Shown here piece after piece: positions 22,634 to 31,844 of a stretch of 64,000 nucleotides of DNA (positions within the stretch are counted from its first letter, which is position 1; the number at the start of each line of letters is the position of its first letter). The translations under genes and the position numbers were made by a program. This stretch comes from Streptomyces sp. P3 (GTDB taxonomy: Bacteria > Actinomycetota > Actinomycetes > Streptomycetales > Streptomycetaceae), in assembly GCF_003032475.1 (NCBI RefSeq), contig NZ_CP028369.1, positions 8,556,001-8,620,000 of the forward strand, given 5' to 3'. The notes under the pieces were generated by a model. The model was given only the letters and a program-made list of their open reading frames with translations, made no database searches and had not been told where the DNA came from.

Positions 22634-24535
22634 ATGTCGACCGAAACGTTTGAGTTCCAGGTAGAGGCCCGTCAGTTGCTTCAACTGATGATCCACTCGG
22701 TCTACTCGAACAAGGACGTCTTTCTGCGCGAGCTCGTCTCCAACGCCTCCGACGCGCTGGACAAGCTGCGCCTCGCCGCGCTGCGCGACGACGCGCCCGA
22801 CGCCGACGTCTCCGACCTGCACATCGAGATTAAGGCCGACCCCGAGACCCGTACCCTCACCGTTCGGGACAACGGGATCGGGATGTCGTACGATGAGGTC
22901 GGACGGCTGATCGGCACGATCGCCAACTCGGGCACGGCCCAGTTCGTCAGGGAACTGCGCGAGGCGCAGGACAGCGACAGCGCCGAGGGATTGATCGGCC
23001 AGTTCGGCGTCGGCTTCTACTCCGGTTTCATGGTGGCTGACGAGATGACCCTGGTGACCCGGCGCGCAGGGGAGGCGCAGGGCACCCGCTGGTCATCGCG
23101 CGGCGAGGGGACGTACACCCTGGAGGCCGTCGACGACGCGCCCCAGGGCACCTCCGTCACCCTGCACCTCAAGCCGGCGGACGACGAGGACAAGCTGCAC
23201 GACTACACCTCGGAGTGGACGATCCGGGAGATCGTCAAGCGCTACTCGGACTTCATCACCTGGCCGATCAGGATGACCCCGAAGAAGGGCGAGGGCGACG
23301 ACGCCGCGCCCGCCGCCGAGACGCTGAACTCGATGAAGGCCCTGTGGGCGCGCTCGCGCGACGAGGTGTCCGACGACGAGTACCACGAGCTGTACAAGCA
23401 CATCAGCCACGACTGGCGCGAACCGCTGGAGACCGTCCGGCTGCAGGCCGAGGGCACCTTCGAGTACCAGGCGCTGCTGTTCGTGCCCTCGCACGCCCCG
23501 CACGACCTGTACAACCAGGGCTACAAGCGCGGTGTGCAGCTGTATGTGAAGCGCGTCTTCATCATGGACGACTGCGAGGCGCTGCTGCCGCCGTACCTGC
23601 GCTTCGTCAAGGGCGTGGTCGACGCCGCAGACCTCTCGCTGAACGTGTCCCGCGAGATCCTCCAGCAGGACCGGCACATCCGGATGATGCAGCGCCGGCT
23701 GACCAAGAAGGTCGTGTCCACGGTCAAGGACATGATGACCGCGGCGCCCGACCGCTACGCCACGTTCTGGCGGGAGTTCGGCGCCGTCCTGAAGGAAGGC
23801 CTGCTCTCCGACGCCGACAACCGCGACGCGCTCCTCGCGGTCTCCTCCTTCGCGACCACGCACAGCGAGGACGAGCCGACCACCCTGCGGGGCTACGTCG
23901 AGCGGATGAAGGAGGGCCAGGAAGCCGTCTACTACCTGACCGGCGAGTCCCGGCAGAGCATCGAGAACTCCCCGCACATGGAGGCGTTCCGCGCGAAGGG
24001 CGTGGAGGTCCTGCTGCTCACCGACCCGGTCGACGAGGTGTGGGCCGACGTGGTGGGCGAGTTCGACGGCAAGCCGCTGCGGTCGGTCGCCAAGGGCGAG
24101 GTCGACCTCGACGGGGAGGGCGGCGAGCAGGCCGAAGGTGAGCGCGAGAAGCAGAGCGAGGAGTACGCCGGGCTGCTCGCCTGGATGAACGAGCACCTGG
24201 ACGAGGAGGTCAAGGAGGTGCGGCTGTCCTCCCGGCTCACGGTCTCGCCGGCCTGCATCGTCTCCGACGCGAACGACCTCACCCCGGCGCTGGAGAACAT
24301 GTACCGCGCGATGGGGCAGGAGGTGCCGCGGGCCCGGCGGATCCTCGAGCTCAACCCCGGGCACCGGCTGGTCAAGGGTCTGAACAAGGCCTACCAGGAG
24401 CGCGAGGACCGCTCCGGCCTCGCCGAGACCGCGGAGCTGCTGCACGGACTGGCGGTGCTCGCCGAGGGCGGGCGTCCGAAGGAGCCCGGCCGGTTCGTGA
24501 AGCTGGTGGCGGACAGCCTGGAGCGCGCGCTGTAA
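22634..24535 (+). CDS. htpG: Molecular chaperone HtpG (bacterial Hsp90)
   Basis: A 633-residue Hsp90 homologue of normal length. The GHKL ATP site is complete: [43 protein letters not shown] and GTSVTLHLK. The middle domain carries [10 protein letters not shown], with the Arg that contacts the gamma-phosphate. It acts as a cytoplasmic ATP-dependent chaperone dimer. ATG 22634 yields the standard [19 protein letters not shown] start; upstream codons to 22565 are unlikely to be translated. A 14-bp terminator closes the unit. Confidence 0.97.
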
Positions 24536-24548
24536 CGGGCGGGAAAGG

Positions 24549-24579
24549 GGTTCCGGGCAGGGTTTCCCTGCCCGGAACC
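24549..24579 (+). terminator. htpG terminator, perfect 14-bp stem
   Basis: GGTTCCGGGCAGGG (24549-24562), loop TTT, CCCTGCCCGGAACC (24566-24579), followed by TTC. It starts 13 bases after the htpG stop. Confidence 0.88.
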
Positions 24580-24608
24580 TTCACACGCCGCACACCGAAC
24601 ATGCTAGT

Positions 24609-24627
24609 TGCTTGAGTCAATCAAGCA
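24609..24627. promoter_or_regulatory. MarR-type operator TGCTTGA-N5-TCAAGCA
   Basis: A perfect 7-bp inverted repeat with a five-base centre. TTGCTTGA...TCAAGCAA sites are used by MarR regulators of efflux operons in Streptomyces. No marR gene lies beside it; the next gene is the truncated transporter tail 56 bases downstream. Confidence 0.7.
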
Positions 24628-24682
24628 GGCCTAGGATGCTGCCCAGTCGTGCAGCACCGCACCCCCCACGGAGGCCCGACCC

Positions 24683-25894
24683 ATGTCCCCTGCGCAGACC
24701 CGGTCCGTGCGGATCGAGGAGGGGGCCGCGGCGCCCCGGGCCGGCGTCGGCGTGGCGGCGATGCTGGCCTTCGTCACCGTGGCCGGCATGATTCTGGCGC
24801 ACATGACCACCGACTTCGGCGGCGTCGCACTGCCCTCGGGGAACGGCTTCGAGGTGGTCACCTCGGCGGGCGCCGGAGCGGCGGTCCTCGTCCTGGCCTT
24901 CGCCGCGTTCCTGCCGGGGCGGCGGAGTGCGGTCGTCGGGGCGCAGGCCCCGCCGTCCTCCGGCGAGCACGGCTCGATCGAACCGGCGTCGACGGTGCCG
25001 AACGCGCAGCAGCCGGGTGGCGGCGTGCCCGGGGACCGGGCGGTGGGCGCGGCCGTGGCCGTGCCGTTGGCCCGTGCCGTCGCGGAGCTCGTCGCGACCG
25101 TTCCCGGACTGACCGACGGCGGTCCGGCCGGCGGCGGCCGAGCGGTGCGCGGGCTGGTGCGGGGCGCCGAGGGCGTACCGGTCGGCGGCGCCGCTGTCAC
25201 GTTGATCTCGCTGGGCGGGCGGCAGTTGGGCCGTGCGGTCACCGGCCTCGACGGCTCCTACGAGCTCGAGACGCCGGGGGAGGGCACCTACGTGCTCATC
25301 GCCTCGGCCGACGGCCATCAGCCGCAGGCCGCGACCGTCGTGGTCGACGCGAGAACCGTCCACCACGACGTGCTGCTCGGTGTCGCCGGCGGCCTGATCG
25401 GCGCGGTGCGCTCCACGGACGACGGGGCGCCGGTGGCGGGCGCGGTGGTCGTCGTCACGGACGTCCGCGGCGATGTGCTGGCCACCGCGCGGACCGACGG
25501 CGAGGGCGGGTTCACCGTCGCCGACCTGGTGCCGGGGGCGGTCGTCCTCGCGGTCAGCTCTGCCAAGCACCGGCCGCTGGCACTGCCCGTCGAGATCGGC
25601 GTCACCGGTCTCACCCGCGTCGACCTCGAGGTGCGGCCCGGCGCAATGGTACGGGGCACGGTGCGCGGCGCGGGCGCTCCGCTGCCCAATGCCCGGGTGA
25701 CCCTCATGGACGCCGCGGGCAACGTCGTGGCGACCGCCACGACCGGCGGCGACGGGGCGTACGCCTTCACCGACCTGGACCACGGCTCGTACACGGTCGT
25801 CGCGGCCGGCTACCCGCCCCGGGCCGGACACCTCAGCCTCGACGGCGCCGACGTGGGCGACCACGACATCGAACTCGCCCACACGGAAGGTTAG
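24683..25894 (+). CDS. Membrane protein with carboxypeptidase-regulatory-like repeats (MFS-fusion remnant?)
   Basis: A 403-residue protein. Residues about 22-80 hold two hydrophobic helices; residues about 150-400 contain three Ig-like carboxypeptidase-regulatory units, each with G.V......PV.GA.V.L......G...T..DG.Y....... patterns (VPVGGAAVTL, APVAGAVVVVTD, APLPNARVTLMDA). In Streptomyces such units form the C-terminal tail of some EmrB/QacA exporters, and the two helices resemble the last two of such a transporter. I infer that the transporter body was deleted and that the operator/promoter now drives only the tail. It could also be a genuine two-helix membrane protein. The ribosome-binding site ACGGAGG is good. 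Confidence 0.6.
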   Translation: MSPAQTRSVRIEEGAAAPRAGVGVAAMLAFVTVAGMILAHMTTDFGGVALPSGNGFEVVTSAGAGAAVLVLAFAAFLPGRRSAVVGAQAPPSSGEHGSIEPASTVPNAQQPGGGVPGDRAVGAAVAVPLARAVAELVATVPGLTDGGPAGGGRAVRGLVRGAEGVPVGGAAVTLISLGGRQLGRAVTGLDGSYELETPGEGTYVLIASADGHQPQAATVVVDARTVHHDVLLGVAGGLIGAVRSTDDGAPVAGAVVVVTDVRGDVLATARTDGEGGFTVADLVPGAVVLAVSSAKHRPLALPVEIGVTGLTRVDLEVRPGAMVRGTVRGAGAPLPNARVTLMDAAGNVVATATTGGDGAYAFTDLDHGSYTVVAAGYPPRAGHLSLDGADVGDHDIELAHTEG

Positions 25895-26138
25895 TTCGCC
25901 GCATCTCCACGGAGAGGCGCGGACCTCTCCGAGGCGCGGCGTTCCCGGGGATCCCGGCCCGTGGACAGCCCGGCCGACGAGAGACGGGCAGCTCACGCCA
26001 GGCCCCCCCCCGGATCCCCGGCCCCGCGAACCGCCCCGCCGTCCCCACGTCGGCCGCCCCGGGCCGCCGTACAGATCTCACCTCGACGGGAGCGGCTCAG
26101 CGTGGCTCTCGGCGTCCGCTCGTGCGGCACGGTTCCTC

Positions 26139-26170
26139 CGGAGTGCCGGAGTGCCGGAGTGCCGGAGTGC
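26139..26170. repeat. Octanucleotide tandem repeat, four copies
   Basis: CGGAGTGC is repeated four times without change (26139-26170). Since eight is not a multiple of three, it changes the reading frame of whatever crosses it. Confidence 0.9.
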
Positions 26171-26356
26171 GAGCTGTCGGCCGCCGTCGCGGGCGGCATC
26201 GCGCAGGCCGACGCCGGCACCGCGCTCCACCACGCCCCGACCGGAGCGATCCGGGAACACCTCACCGCGCACCCCGAGGCCGCCGACGCGCGCCGCGGCC
26301 CGAGGGCCGGCCGCGAAGCCGTGGCGCGCGCCGTCGGGCCGAAGGACGCCGGGGCG
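26171..26356 (+). pseudogene. Degraded C-terminus of a class II (fructose-bisphosphate-type) aldolase
   Basis: The frame reads ELSAAVAGGIAQADAGTALH, HAPTGAIREHLTAHPEAADA, RRGPRAGREAVARAVGPKD. It resembles the last segment of GatY/KbaY/FbaA aldolases (L..AVA.GIAKVNVNTELR.A....LREHL..HP.AAD.R.L...GR.AV..VV..K), with the VNVNTELR motif decayed to ADAGTALH. No aldolase body precedes it. It abuts an octanucleotide repeat. The rest of the 466-base gap 25895-26360 holds no gene I recognise. Confidence 0.5.
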
Positions 26357-26360
26357 GGAG

Positions 26361-27512
26361 TCACCCCTGCCTGACCGCCTTCAGCACCACGAACTTCCGG
26401 TCCCCGGCGACCAGTTCACTGTTGCCGAACAGCCGCTTGAGCTTCACGTGGTAGCCCAGATGCCGGTTGCCCACCACCCACAGCTCGCCTCCCGGCCGCA
26501 GCGCGCGCCGGGCCCCGGTGAACATGCGCCACGCCGTCGCGTCGGTGGTGGCCTGGTGGGAGTGGAACGGCGGGTTGTTGAGCACGACGTCCACACTGCC
26601 GTCCGCGACGCCCGCCAGCCCGTCCCCGACCCGGAACTCGGCGTGCCCCGGCACCCCGTTCGCCCGGTAGGTCGCCTCCGCCGACGCCACCGCCTGGAAC
26701 GACTCGTCGGTGAACAGCACCTCCGCCCGCGGGTCGGCCAGCGCCACCGCCGTGCCGACGACCCCGTTGCCGCAGCCCAGGTCGACGACCCGGCGGTCGC
26801 CCCCGGCGCTCGGCAGATGCCGGAGGAAGAACCGGGTGCCGACGTCGAGCCGGTCGGCGCAGAACACCCCGGCGTGATTGACGACCGGCCGGCCGGAGAG
26901 CGGGGAGCCGAGGTCGCCCGGCAGGTCGTACACGTAGGGCCACGGGGTGACCGGCGGCTTCAGCGAAGGGTCGGGGGTGCAGAAGACCAGCCGGGCCTTC
27001 TGCTCGGCGAGGGAGGTCCGGGTCGGCCCGAGGATCCGCTCGAACAGCCTCAGCGTCGAGGTGTGGATCTCCTTCACCATGCCCGTGCCGACGACCACCG
27101 TGCCCGGATGCACGGCGGGCGCCAGCCGCAGCAACTGGTCCTCCAGCAGCGCCAGGCTCTTGGGGATGCGCACCAGCAGCACGTCGATCCGCTCCGGCAC
27201 CGGGTCCTGGGTGGTGAGCAGCCGTACCGAACCGGTCTCGACGCCGGCCCGTGCCAGATTGGCCCGGGTCGCCTCCTGCCCCAGCCAGGAGTCGGTGATC
27301 TGCGTCGGCCGGTGCGCCGCCAACGCCGTGGCCAGCGCGCCCCAGCGGTCGCCCAGCACCACCACCGTGCCGGTCAGCGGGACGGCCTGCGCCGCGAGGT
27401 GTCTGAGCAGGTAGGCGTCGGAGGCGTCCCAGGCGCGCAGCTGATCTCGGGGGTCCTCGGGGTGGCGGGCCAGCTCGACCTCGCCCCACGGCGTCGTCAT
27501 ACGGTCGTTCAT
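26361..27512 (-). CDS. rlmG: 23S rRNA (guanine-N2)-methyltransferase RlmG-like
   Basis: A 383-residue protein with two tandem Rossmann-like methyltransferase domains, as in RlmG/RsmC. The catalytic C-terminal half has the SAM motif VVDLGCGNGVVGTAVALA and the N2-guanine signature VVLNNPPFHSHQ; GELWVVGNRHLGYHVKLKR is typical of this group. It would methylate G1835 of 23S rRNA or the equivalent base (family knowledge). A second ATG at 27500 is also possible. The gene is divergent from the ROK regulator. Confidence 0.85.
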   Translation of the reverse strand: MNDRMTTPWGEVELARHPEDPRDQLRAWDASDAYLLRHLAAQAVPLTGTVVVLGDRWGALATALAAHRPTQITDSWLGQEATRANLARAGVETGSVRLLTTQDPVPERIDVLLVRIPKSLALLEDQLLRLAPAVHPGTVVVGTGMVKEIHTSTLRLFERILGPTRTSLAEQKARLVFCTPDPSLKPPVTPWPYVYDLPGDLGSPLSGRPVVNHAGVFCADRLDVGTRFFLRHLPSAGGDRRVVDLGCGNGVVGTAVALADPRAEVLFTDESFQAVASAEATYRANGVPGHAEFRVGDGLAGVADGSVDVVLNNPPFHSHQATTDATAWRMFTGARRALRPGGELWVVGNRHLGYHVKLKRLFGNSELVAGDRKFVVLKAVRQG

Positions 27513-27760
27513 CGGGGCCAGGCTAGCCGAGCCGCAGCTCAGGCGCGGTGACGCCGCCGGACGCGGCACCACGGCGATGCGGGAGGACGGGCTCATGGAC
27601 CGGAGCTGTTCCCACCGTGGGCGTGCGGAGGTCGTGCCGGGGGCGGTGTGCCTGGCCGACCGGCCGGACGCGGCCCGCCGACGCGAGCCGGCTGAACATC
27701 AGGCGGGTGAGCGGCTTCCCCGACGCCGTCCGGGCAACGGATCATGGGAGACTCGCCCTC

Positions 27761-29005
27761 ATGAGCGGCAAGGCGGACCCCCGGCCGGCGGGGGAAGGGA
27801 CCACCTCGAGGGCGCGGCTGGACCGGGGGCGCGGTGTGCTCGGACCCGCGCTGGAGCTCGTGCACACCGGTCGGGCGCCCACCCGCGCGGTGCTCACGGC
27901 CGAACTCGGCGTCACCCGCGCGACGGCCGGTGCGGTCGCCGCCGAACTCGTCGCACTGGGCCTGATCCGGGTGGACGCGCGGCCCGGCGCCGCCGCCGGT
28001 TCGCAGGGCCGCCCCTCCCACCGGCTCGAAGTCGCGCAGGACGGCCCGGTCGTTCTGGCCGCACAGGTCCACGCCGACGGTTTCCGGGCCGCGCTGGTCG
28101 GTCTCGGCGGCCGGATCGTCGCCACCACACCCAGCTGTGAGGCCGTCGAAGCCGACCCCGCGAAGGTGCTCGGGGCGGCTGTGGACGCGGGCGCGGAACT
28201 GCTGAGGCGGACCGGCCGGCGCTGTGTGGGCGCCGGGCTCGCCGTGCCCTCCGCGATCACCGAACCCGCCGGGCTGGCGCTCAACCCCCTCCATCTGGCC
28301 TGGCCCGCGGGCGCGCCCGTGCGGGAGATCTTCGCCGAGCGGATCCGCGCCGCCGGTGTCACCGGACCCGCGTTCGCGGCCAACGACGTCAACCTCGCCG
28401 CCCTGGCCGAACACCGGCACGGGGCCGGGCGCGGCGCCCGTGACCTGCTGTGCGTGGCCACCGGCCACCGGGGCGTCGGCGGCGCGCTCGTGCTGGACGG
28501 CCGTCTGCACACGGGTAGTTCGGGACTGGCCCTGGAGGTCGGGCACCTCACGGTCAACCCCGAGGGACGTGCCTGCTACTGCGGCAGCCGCGGCTGTCTC
28601 GACGTGGAGGCCGATCCGCTCGCCCTGCTGAACACCGCCGGCCGGCACCCCGGTCCCGAGGGGTCCCTGCTGCAGCAGGCCGACCGACTGATCCGCGACG
28701 AGTACGGCGACCCGGTCGTCCGCATGGCCGTCGAGGGCCTGATCGACCGGCTGGGGCTGGGGCTGGCGGGTCTGGTGAACATCCTCAACCCCGACCGCAT
28801 CATTCTCGGCGGACTGCACCGCACCCTTCTCGCCGCCGACCCCGACCGGCTCCGCGCGGTCGTCACCGACCGGAGCCTTTGGGGTCACCACGGCGGAGTG
28901 CCGGTGCTCGCCTGCTCCCTCGACCACAACAGCCTGGTCGGCGCGGCCGAGTTGGCCTGGCAGCCGGTCCTGGACGACCCACTGGGGGCGCTCACCGCAG
29001 CATGA
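27761..29005 (+). CDS. ROK family transcriptional regulator (NagC/XylR type)
   Basis: A 414-residue protein. An N-terminal winged helix (APTRAVLTAELGVTRATAGA) is followed by a ROK sugar-binding body with GAGLAVPSAI, NDVNLAALAEHRHG and the zinc motif ACYCGSRGCLDVEADPLALL. The Walker-like DIGGT of the kinases is missing (it reads VLAAQVHADGFRAALVG), which fits a regulator rather than a kinase. It probably senses a sugar. The ATG at 27761 is preferred; earlier codons have no family likeness. Confidence 0.85.
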   Translation: MSGKADPRPAGEGTTSRARLDRGRGVLGPALELVHTGRAPTRAVLTAELGVTRATAGAVAAELVALGLIRVDARPGAAAGSQGRPSHRLEVAQDGPVVLAAQVHADGFRAALVGLGGRIVATTPSCEAVEADPAKVLGAAVDAGAELLRRTGRRCVGAGLAVPSAITEPAGLALNPLHLAWPAGAPVREIFAERIRAAGVTGPAFAANDVNLAALAEHRHGAGRGARDLLCVATGHRGVGGALVLDGRLHTGSSGLALEVGHLTVNPEGRACYCGSRGCLDVEADPLALLNTAGRHPGPEGSLLQQADRLIRDEYGDPVVRMAVEGLIDRLGLGLAGLVNILNPDRIILGGLHRTLLAADPDRLRAVVTDRSLWGHHGGVPVLACSLDHNSLVGAAELAWQPVLDDPLGALTAA

Positions 29006-29208
29006 GGCGCGGCGCGCTCCTGGGAGCCGCGAGACGCAGCAGCGACCGGGACTCCTCGGCCCCCTGCGCAGGCGGCCGGGTGCCGCCGGTGTGCGACGCG
29101 GCCGCGCCGACACGCCCATGACGGCCCATCAGCCCGTCGGCCGACGGAACGCCGCACACGGCTGCCCGCCGTGCCCCGGGAAAGACGCCGGTCGCCGACG
29201 CGCCGACG

Positions 29209-29214
29209 TAGGTT
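29209..29214 (+). promoter_or_regulatory. -10 element for a leaderless mRNA
   Basis: TAGGTT is followed by six bases and the ATG at 29221. There is no Shine-Dalgarno, which suggests leaderless transcription. No convincing -35 is present. Confidence 0.4.
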
Positions 29215-29220
29215 GACGCC

Positions 29221-30105
29221 ATGACAGACCACCTGACCGTCAGCGTCCTGGGCACCGGCATCATGGGGGCCGCGATGGCCCGCAGCATCGCCCGAACCGG
29301 CCACACCGTCCGCGCCTGGAACCGCACCCGTGCCAAGGCCGAGCCGCTCGCCGCGGACCGCGTGCACGTCGCCGCCACCCCCGCGGAGGCCGTCGAGGGC
29401 GCGGACGTCGTCCTGACCATGCTCTACGACGGCCCCGCCACCCTGGAGGTGATGCGCGAGGCCGCTCCGGCCCTGCGCGCCGGGATGGCCTGGGTGCAGT
29501 CGACGACCGCCGGGATCGAGGCCGTGGCCGACCTGGCGGCCTTCGCCCACGCACACGGTCTCGCGTTCTTCGACGCCCCCGTGCTGGGCACCCGCCGGCC
29601 GGCCGAGACCGGGCAGCTGACCGTCCTGGCGGCGGGGCCGCCCGCAGGCCGGGCCGCGGTGACTCCCGTCCTGGACGCCGTGGGCGCACGGATCGTGTGG
29701 ACCGGCGAGGACGGCGGCGCGGGCACCGCGACCCGGCTCAAGCTCGTGGCCAACAGCTGGGTGATCGCGGCCACCGCCGCGACCGGTGAGGTCCTGGCCC
29801 TGGCCCAGGCCCTTGGAGTCGACCCGAACACGTTCTTCGAACTGATCGAGGGCGGCCCGCTCGACATGGGGTACCTGAAGGCGAAGGCGGCCCTGATCCT
29901 CGACGAACGGCTCACGCCGGCCCAGTTCGCGGTCACGACGGCCGCGAAGGACGCCCGGCTGATCGTCGAGGCCGGGCGCGGGAACGGTGTCCGCCTGGAC
30001 GTGGCGGCCGCGAGCGCCGAGCGGCTGGAGCGGGCCGCCGCGCAGGGCCACGGCGACGAGGACATGGCCGCCGCCTACTTCGCCAGCTTCGACGGCACCA
30101 CCTGA
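29221..30105 (+). CDS. Beta-hydroxyacid dehydrogenase family NAD(P)-dependent oxidoreductase
   Basis: A 294-residue protein of the 3-hydroxyisobutyrate dehydrogenase / 6-phosphogluconate dehydrogenase-like family. The Rossmann motif VSVLGTGIMGAAMARSIA starts at residue 6, the substrate loop reads FFDAPVLGTRRPAETGQLTV (usually DAPVSGG), and the catalytic lysine lies in TRLKLVANSW. It reduces or oxidises a beta-hydroxyacid or imine; the substrate is unknown. GTRRPAE in place of SGG.PGAEAG is a variant of the family, suggesting an altered substrate. Confidence 0.87.
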   Translation: MTDHLTVSVLGTGIMGAAMARSIARTGHTVRAWNRTRAKAEPLAADRVHVAATPAEAVEGADVVLTMLYDGPATLEVMREAAPALRAGMAWVQSTTAGIEAVADLAAFAHAHGLAFFDAPVLGTRRPAETGQLTVLAAGPPAGRAAVTPVLDAVGARIVWTGEDGGAGTATRLKLVANSWVIAATAATGEVLALAQALGVDPNTFFELIEGGPLDMGYLKAKAALILDERLTPAQFAVTTAAKDARLIVEAGRGNGVRLDVAAASAERLERAAAQGHGDEDMAAAYFASFDGTT

Positions 30106-30301
30106 GAACGGCGGTAGTCGCGGACGGGGCGGGCGTCGACTTCGCGATGTACGACATCCGTCGGCGCACCGTCGGCCGGTACCCCGACCGGGTCCGCACC
30201 GCGTGAGCGCCCGGATCGGGGTCGACGCCGGCGCGGCCGCGGCGCGCCGAAGGACAGCGGCCAGGCGTCCCCGTGAGCCGTCGGCCGCGGCCGAGCCGTA
30301 A

Positions 30302-30424
30302 GCCGGCGGCGGCTCGGCGTGACCGGGGGACCGGCTCGCCACCGCAGTTCGGGCAGACGTCCCCGACGGCCTCCCCGCACGGCACGCGGAACGTGCACTC
30401 GTAGGAGCAGACCCTGGCCGGCAC
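30302..30424 (-). pseudogene. DUF1272 zinc-ribbon protein remnant
   Basis: The minus strand reads PARVCSYECTFRVPCGEAVG, DVCPNCGGEPVPRSRR. This is the second half of a DUF1272 protein (ICSYECTFC..C...... VCPNCGGEL..RPRR). The first cysteine pair and start are missing and one zinc ligand has changed (CTFR instead of CTFC), so it should not fold. The rest of the 363-base gap 30106-30468 has no gene I recognise. Confidence 0.7.
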
Positions 30425-30468
30425 ACCGGGCGCGCGGGCGCCTCGCCGCGGCGGACGTCACCGCCCGG

Positions 30469-30999
30469 TCAACCGACGACGGCCGACCGGGCGGGAGCAT
30501 GCGCGGGCCGCAGATCATCGACGGAGACGACCTCCGGGAACCGGGCTGCGGCCTGTTCCCGTGGCGTGCGGCGGGGCGGCCGCGCCGCGAGTTCCCGCGC
30601 GGCGACCGGCGCCGGCAGCGTGAACCACACGACCTTGCCGGAATCGCCGTCCGGCCGGGCGCCCCAGCTCTCGCTGACCGCGGCCACCATGGCCAGCCCG
30701 CGTCCGCAGGTGGCGAGGGTCTCGGCGGCCTTGGCGACCGGCAGCCGCGGGTCGTGGTCGCGCACCGACACGGTCAGCCGGTCGAGCAGCAGTTCCATCT
30801 CCACGACACAGGTCTTGTCGGGCTGGGCATGCAGGTGGACGTTGGTCAACAGCTCCGTCACACCCAGCGCGGCCCGGTCTATCAACGGGTCCATGTGCCA
30901 GTAGCGCAACTGCGCCGATACGATTCTGCGGACCTGACCGATCCGCGACGGCAGGGCCTGAAGCTCCACCATGCAGTGCCTGCTTGGGTTGCTGATCAC
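30469..30999 (-). CDS. Anti-sigma-factor-like ATP-binding protein (HATPase, RsbW type)
   Basis: A 176-residue GHKL-fold protein. The N box reads ALGVTELLTNVHLHAQP, and the glycine-rich lid TCGRGLAMVAAVSESWG is present; the usual DNG/DxGxG box is changed to RDHDPRLP. Such proteins bind and phosphorylate anti-anti-sigma factors or sigma factors in Streptomyces, and many sit in WhiJ/AbaA-type regulatory clusters. The small gene on the same strand 215 bases upstream may be a partner. ATG/GTG choice at the N-terminus (MISNPSRHC) follows frame length. Confidence 0.8.
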   Translation of the reverse strand: MISNPSRHCMVELQALPSRIGQVRRIVSAQLRYWHMDPLIDRAALGVTELLTNVHLHAQPDKTCVVEMELLLDRLTVSVRDHDPRLPVAKAAETLATCGRGLAMVAAVSESWGARPDGDSGKVVWFTLPAPVAARELAARPPRRTPREQAAARFPEVVSVDDLRPAHAPARSAVVG

Positions 31000-31214
31000 G
31001 GCTGCGACTCCCCGACTGAGGTCCGGAAGAACACGGAGTTCGGATCGAGCAGGGCGTCTGCGCGAGGCGGCGGCCTGCTGTCTTGGCCGGCGGGCTGGTT
31101 CGCAGCGTTATCGCCGGTAAACCCAGAGTGACGTGAGACCAGAGTGACGCAGCGGATGCGGTAGCGCAACTCGCGGTGATTCGGCCACCCGGGCCGGTCT
31201 CGCGCCCCTGCGGC

Positions 31215-31538
31215 TCAGCCGCCGCGCCCCGCCGCCTTGCGCACGGCTTCGATGAAGCGGCGCGCCGCGGGCGGTCCGGGCTCGCCCGGCGCCGGGTCGT
31301 GCTCACCGAGCGTCAGCAGGTACCGGTTGCCGTTGAGGTCGGCCAGCGCCCGGTCCTCCGGGACGAACCAGGGTTTCGAGGCGCGGACCGCCTGCACGGG
31401 CGCGCTGTCGATCTCGCTGCCGTAACTGGTCAGCAACTCCAGCCTGCCGTCGCTGATCCGGACCTGCCCGGCTCGGGTGAGCGAGCGCAGCCGCTTCCCG
31501 ATACGCACGCCCGTAGCCGTGAACTCCGGCTCCGCCAT
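31215..31538 (-). CDS. Small conserved actinobacterial protein (possibly BldB/AbaA-OrfD-like)
   Basis: A 107-residue acidic-basic protein: [64 protein letters not shown]. The alternating strands suggest a small beta-rich (PH-like) fold. Proteins like this are widespread in Streptomyces, and its closeness to an anti-sigma-type ATPase recalls the AbaA/WhiJ clusters whose small member is BldB-like. That identification is a guess; I have no motif that proves it. Confidence 0.55.
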   Translation of the reverse strand: MAEPEFTATGVRIGKRLRSLTRAGQVRISDGRLELLTSYGSEIDSAPVQAVRASKPWFVPEDRALADLNGNRYLLTLGEHDPAPGEPGPPAARRFIEAVRKAAGRGG

Positions 31539-31730
31539 GCCTTCCCGCCCCCTCGCGTTCGAACTCGTCCCGTCATCCGGTGTGCGCCCCCGCCCGGGGC
31601 TCGGCCCCGACCCGGTGCAGTCTGCCCGCGCCCGCCGTCGAGCACCAGTGCCTCCGCAGGTCCACGACGGGCCGTCCGGAGCATTCGTGTGAATGCGCCC
31701 CCTGGCGTCCGCGTCCGCCCCCAGGGCCGG

Positions 31731-31747
31731 CTTTGGGGGCCCCAAAG
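31731..31747. promoter_or_regulatory. 17-bp palindrome upstream of the cysteine-synthase-like gene
   Basis: CTTTGGGG-G-CCCCAAAG is a perfect inverted repeat with one central base, 97 bases before the GTG. A possible -10 (TATGAT, 31785-31790) lies between them. In the 306-base gap 31539-31844 it is the only clear structure; it may be an operator or a hairpin in the leader. Confidence 0.5.
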
Positions 31748-31844
31748 GTGTGTTTATGCAGGTGAGAAGCGTGTTGAAGGTGTCTATGATCGGAGTGCCG
31801 GCCGCGCGGACCACCGTCGGCGCGACGCCCGAAGGAGCCCCGCC

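Noticed and set aside
30115..30207. Short plus-strand frame ending MYDIRRRTVGRYPDRVRTA
   Set aside because: It reads protein-like but I cannot link it to a family and it has no start signal; not enough to call a relic.
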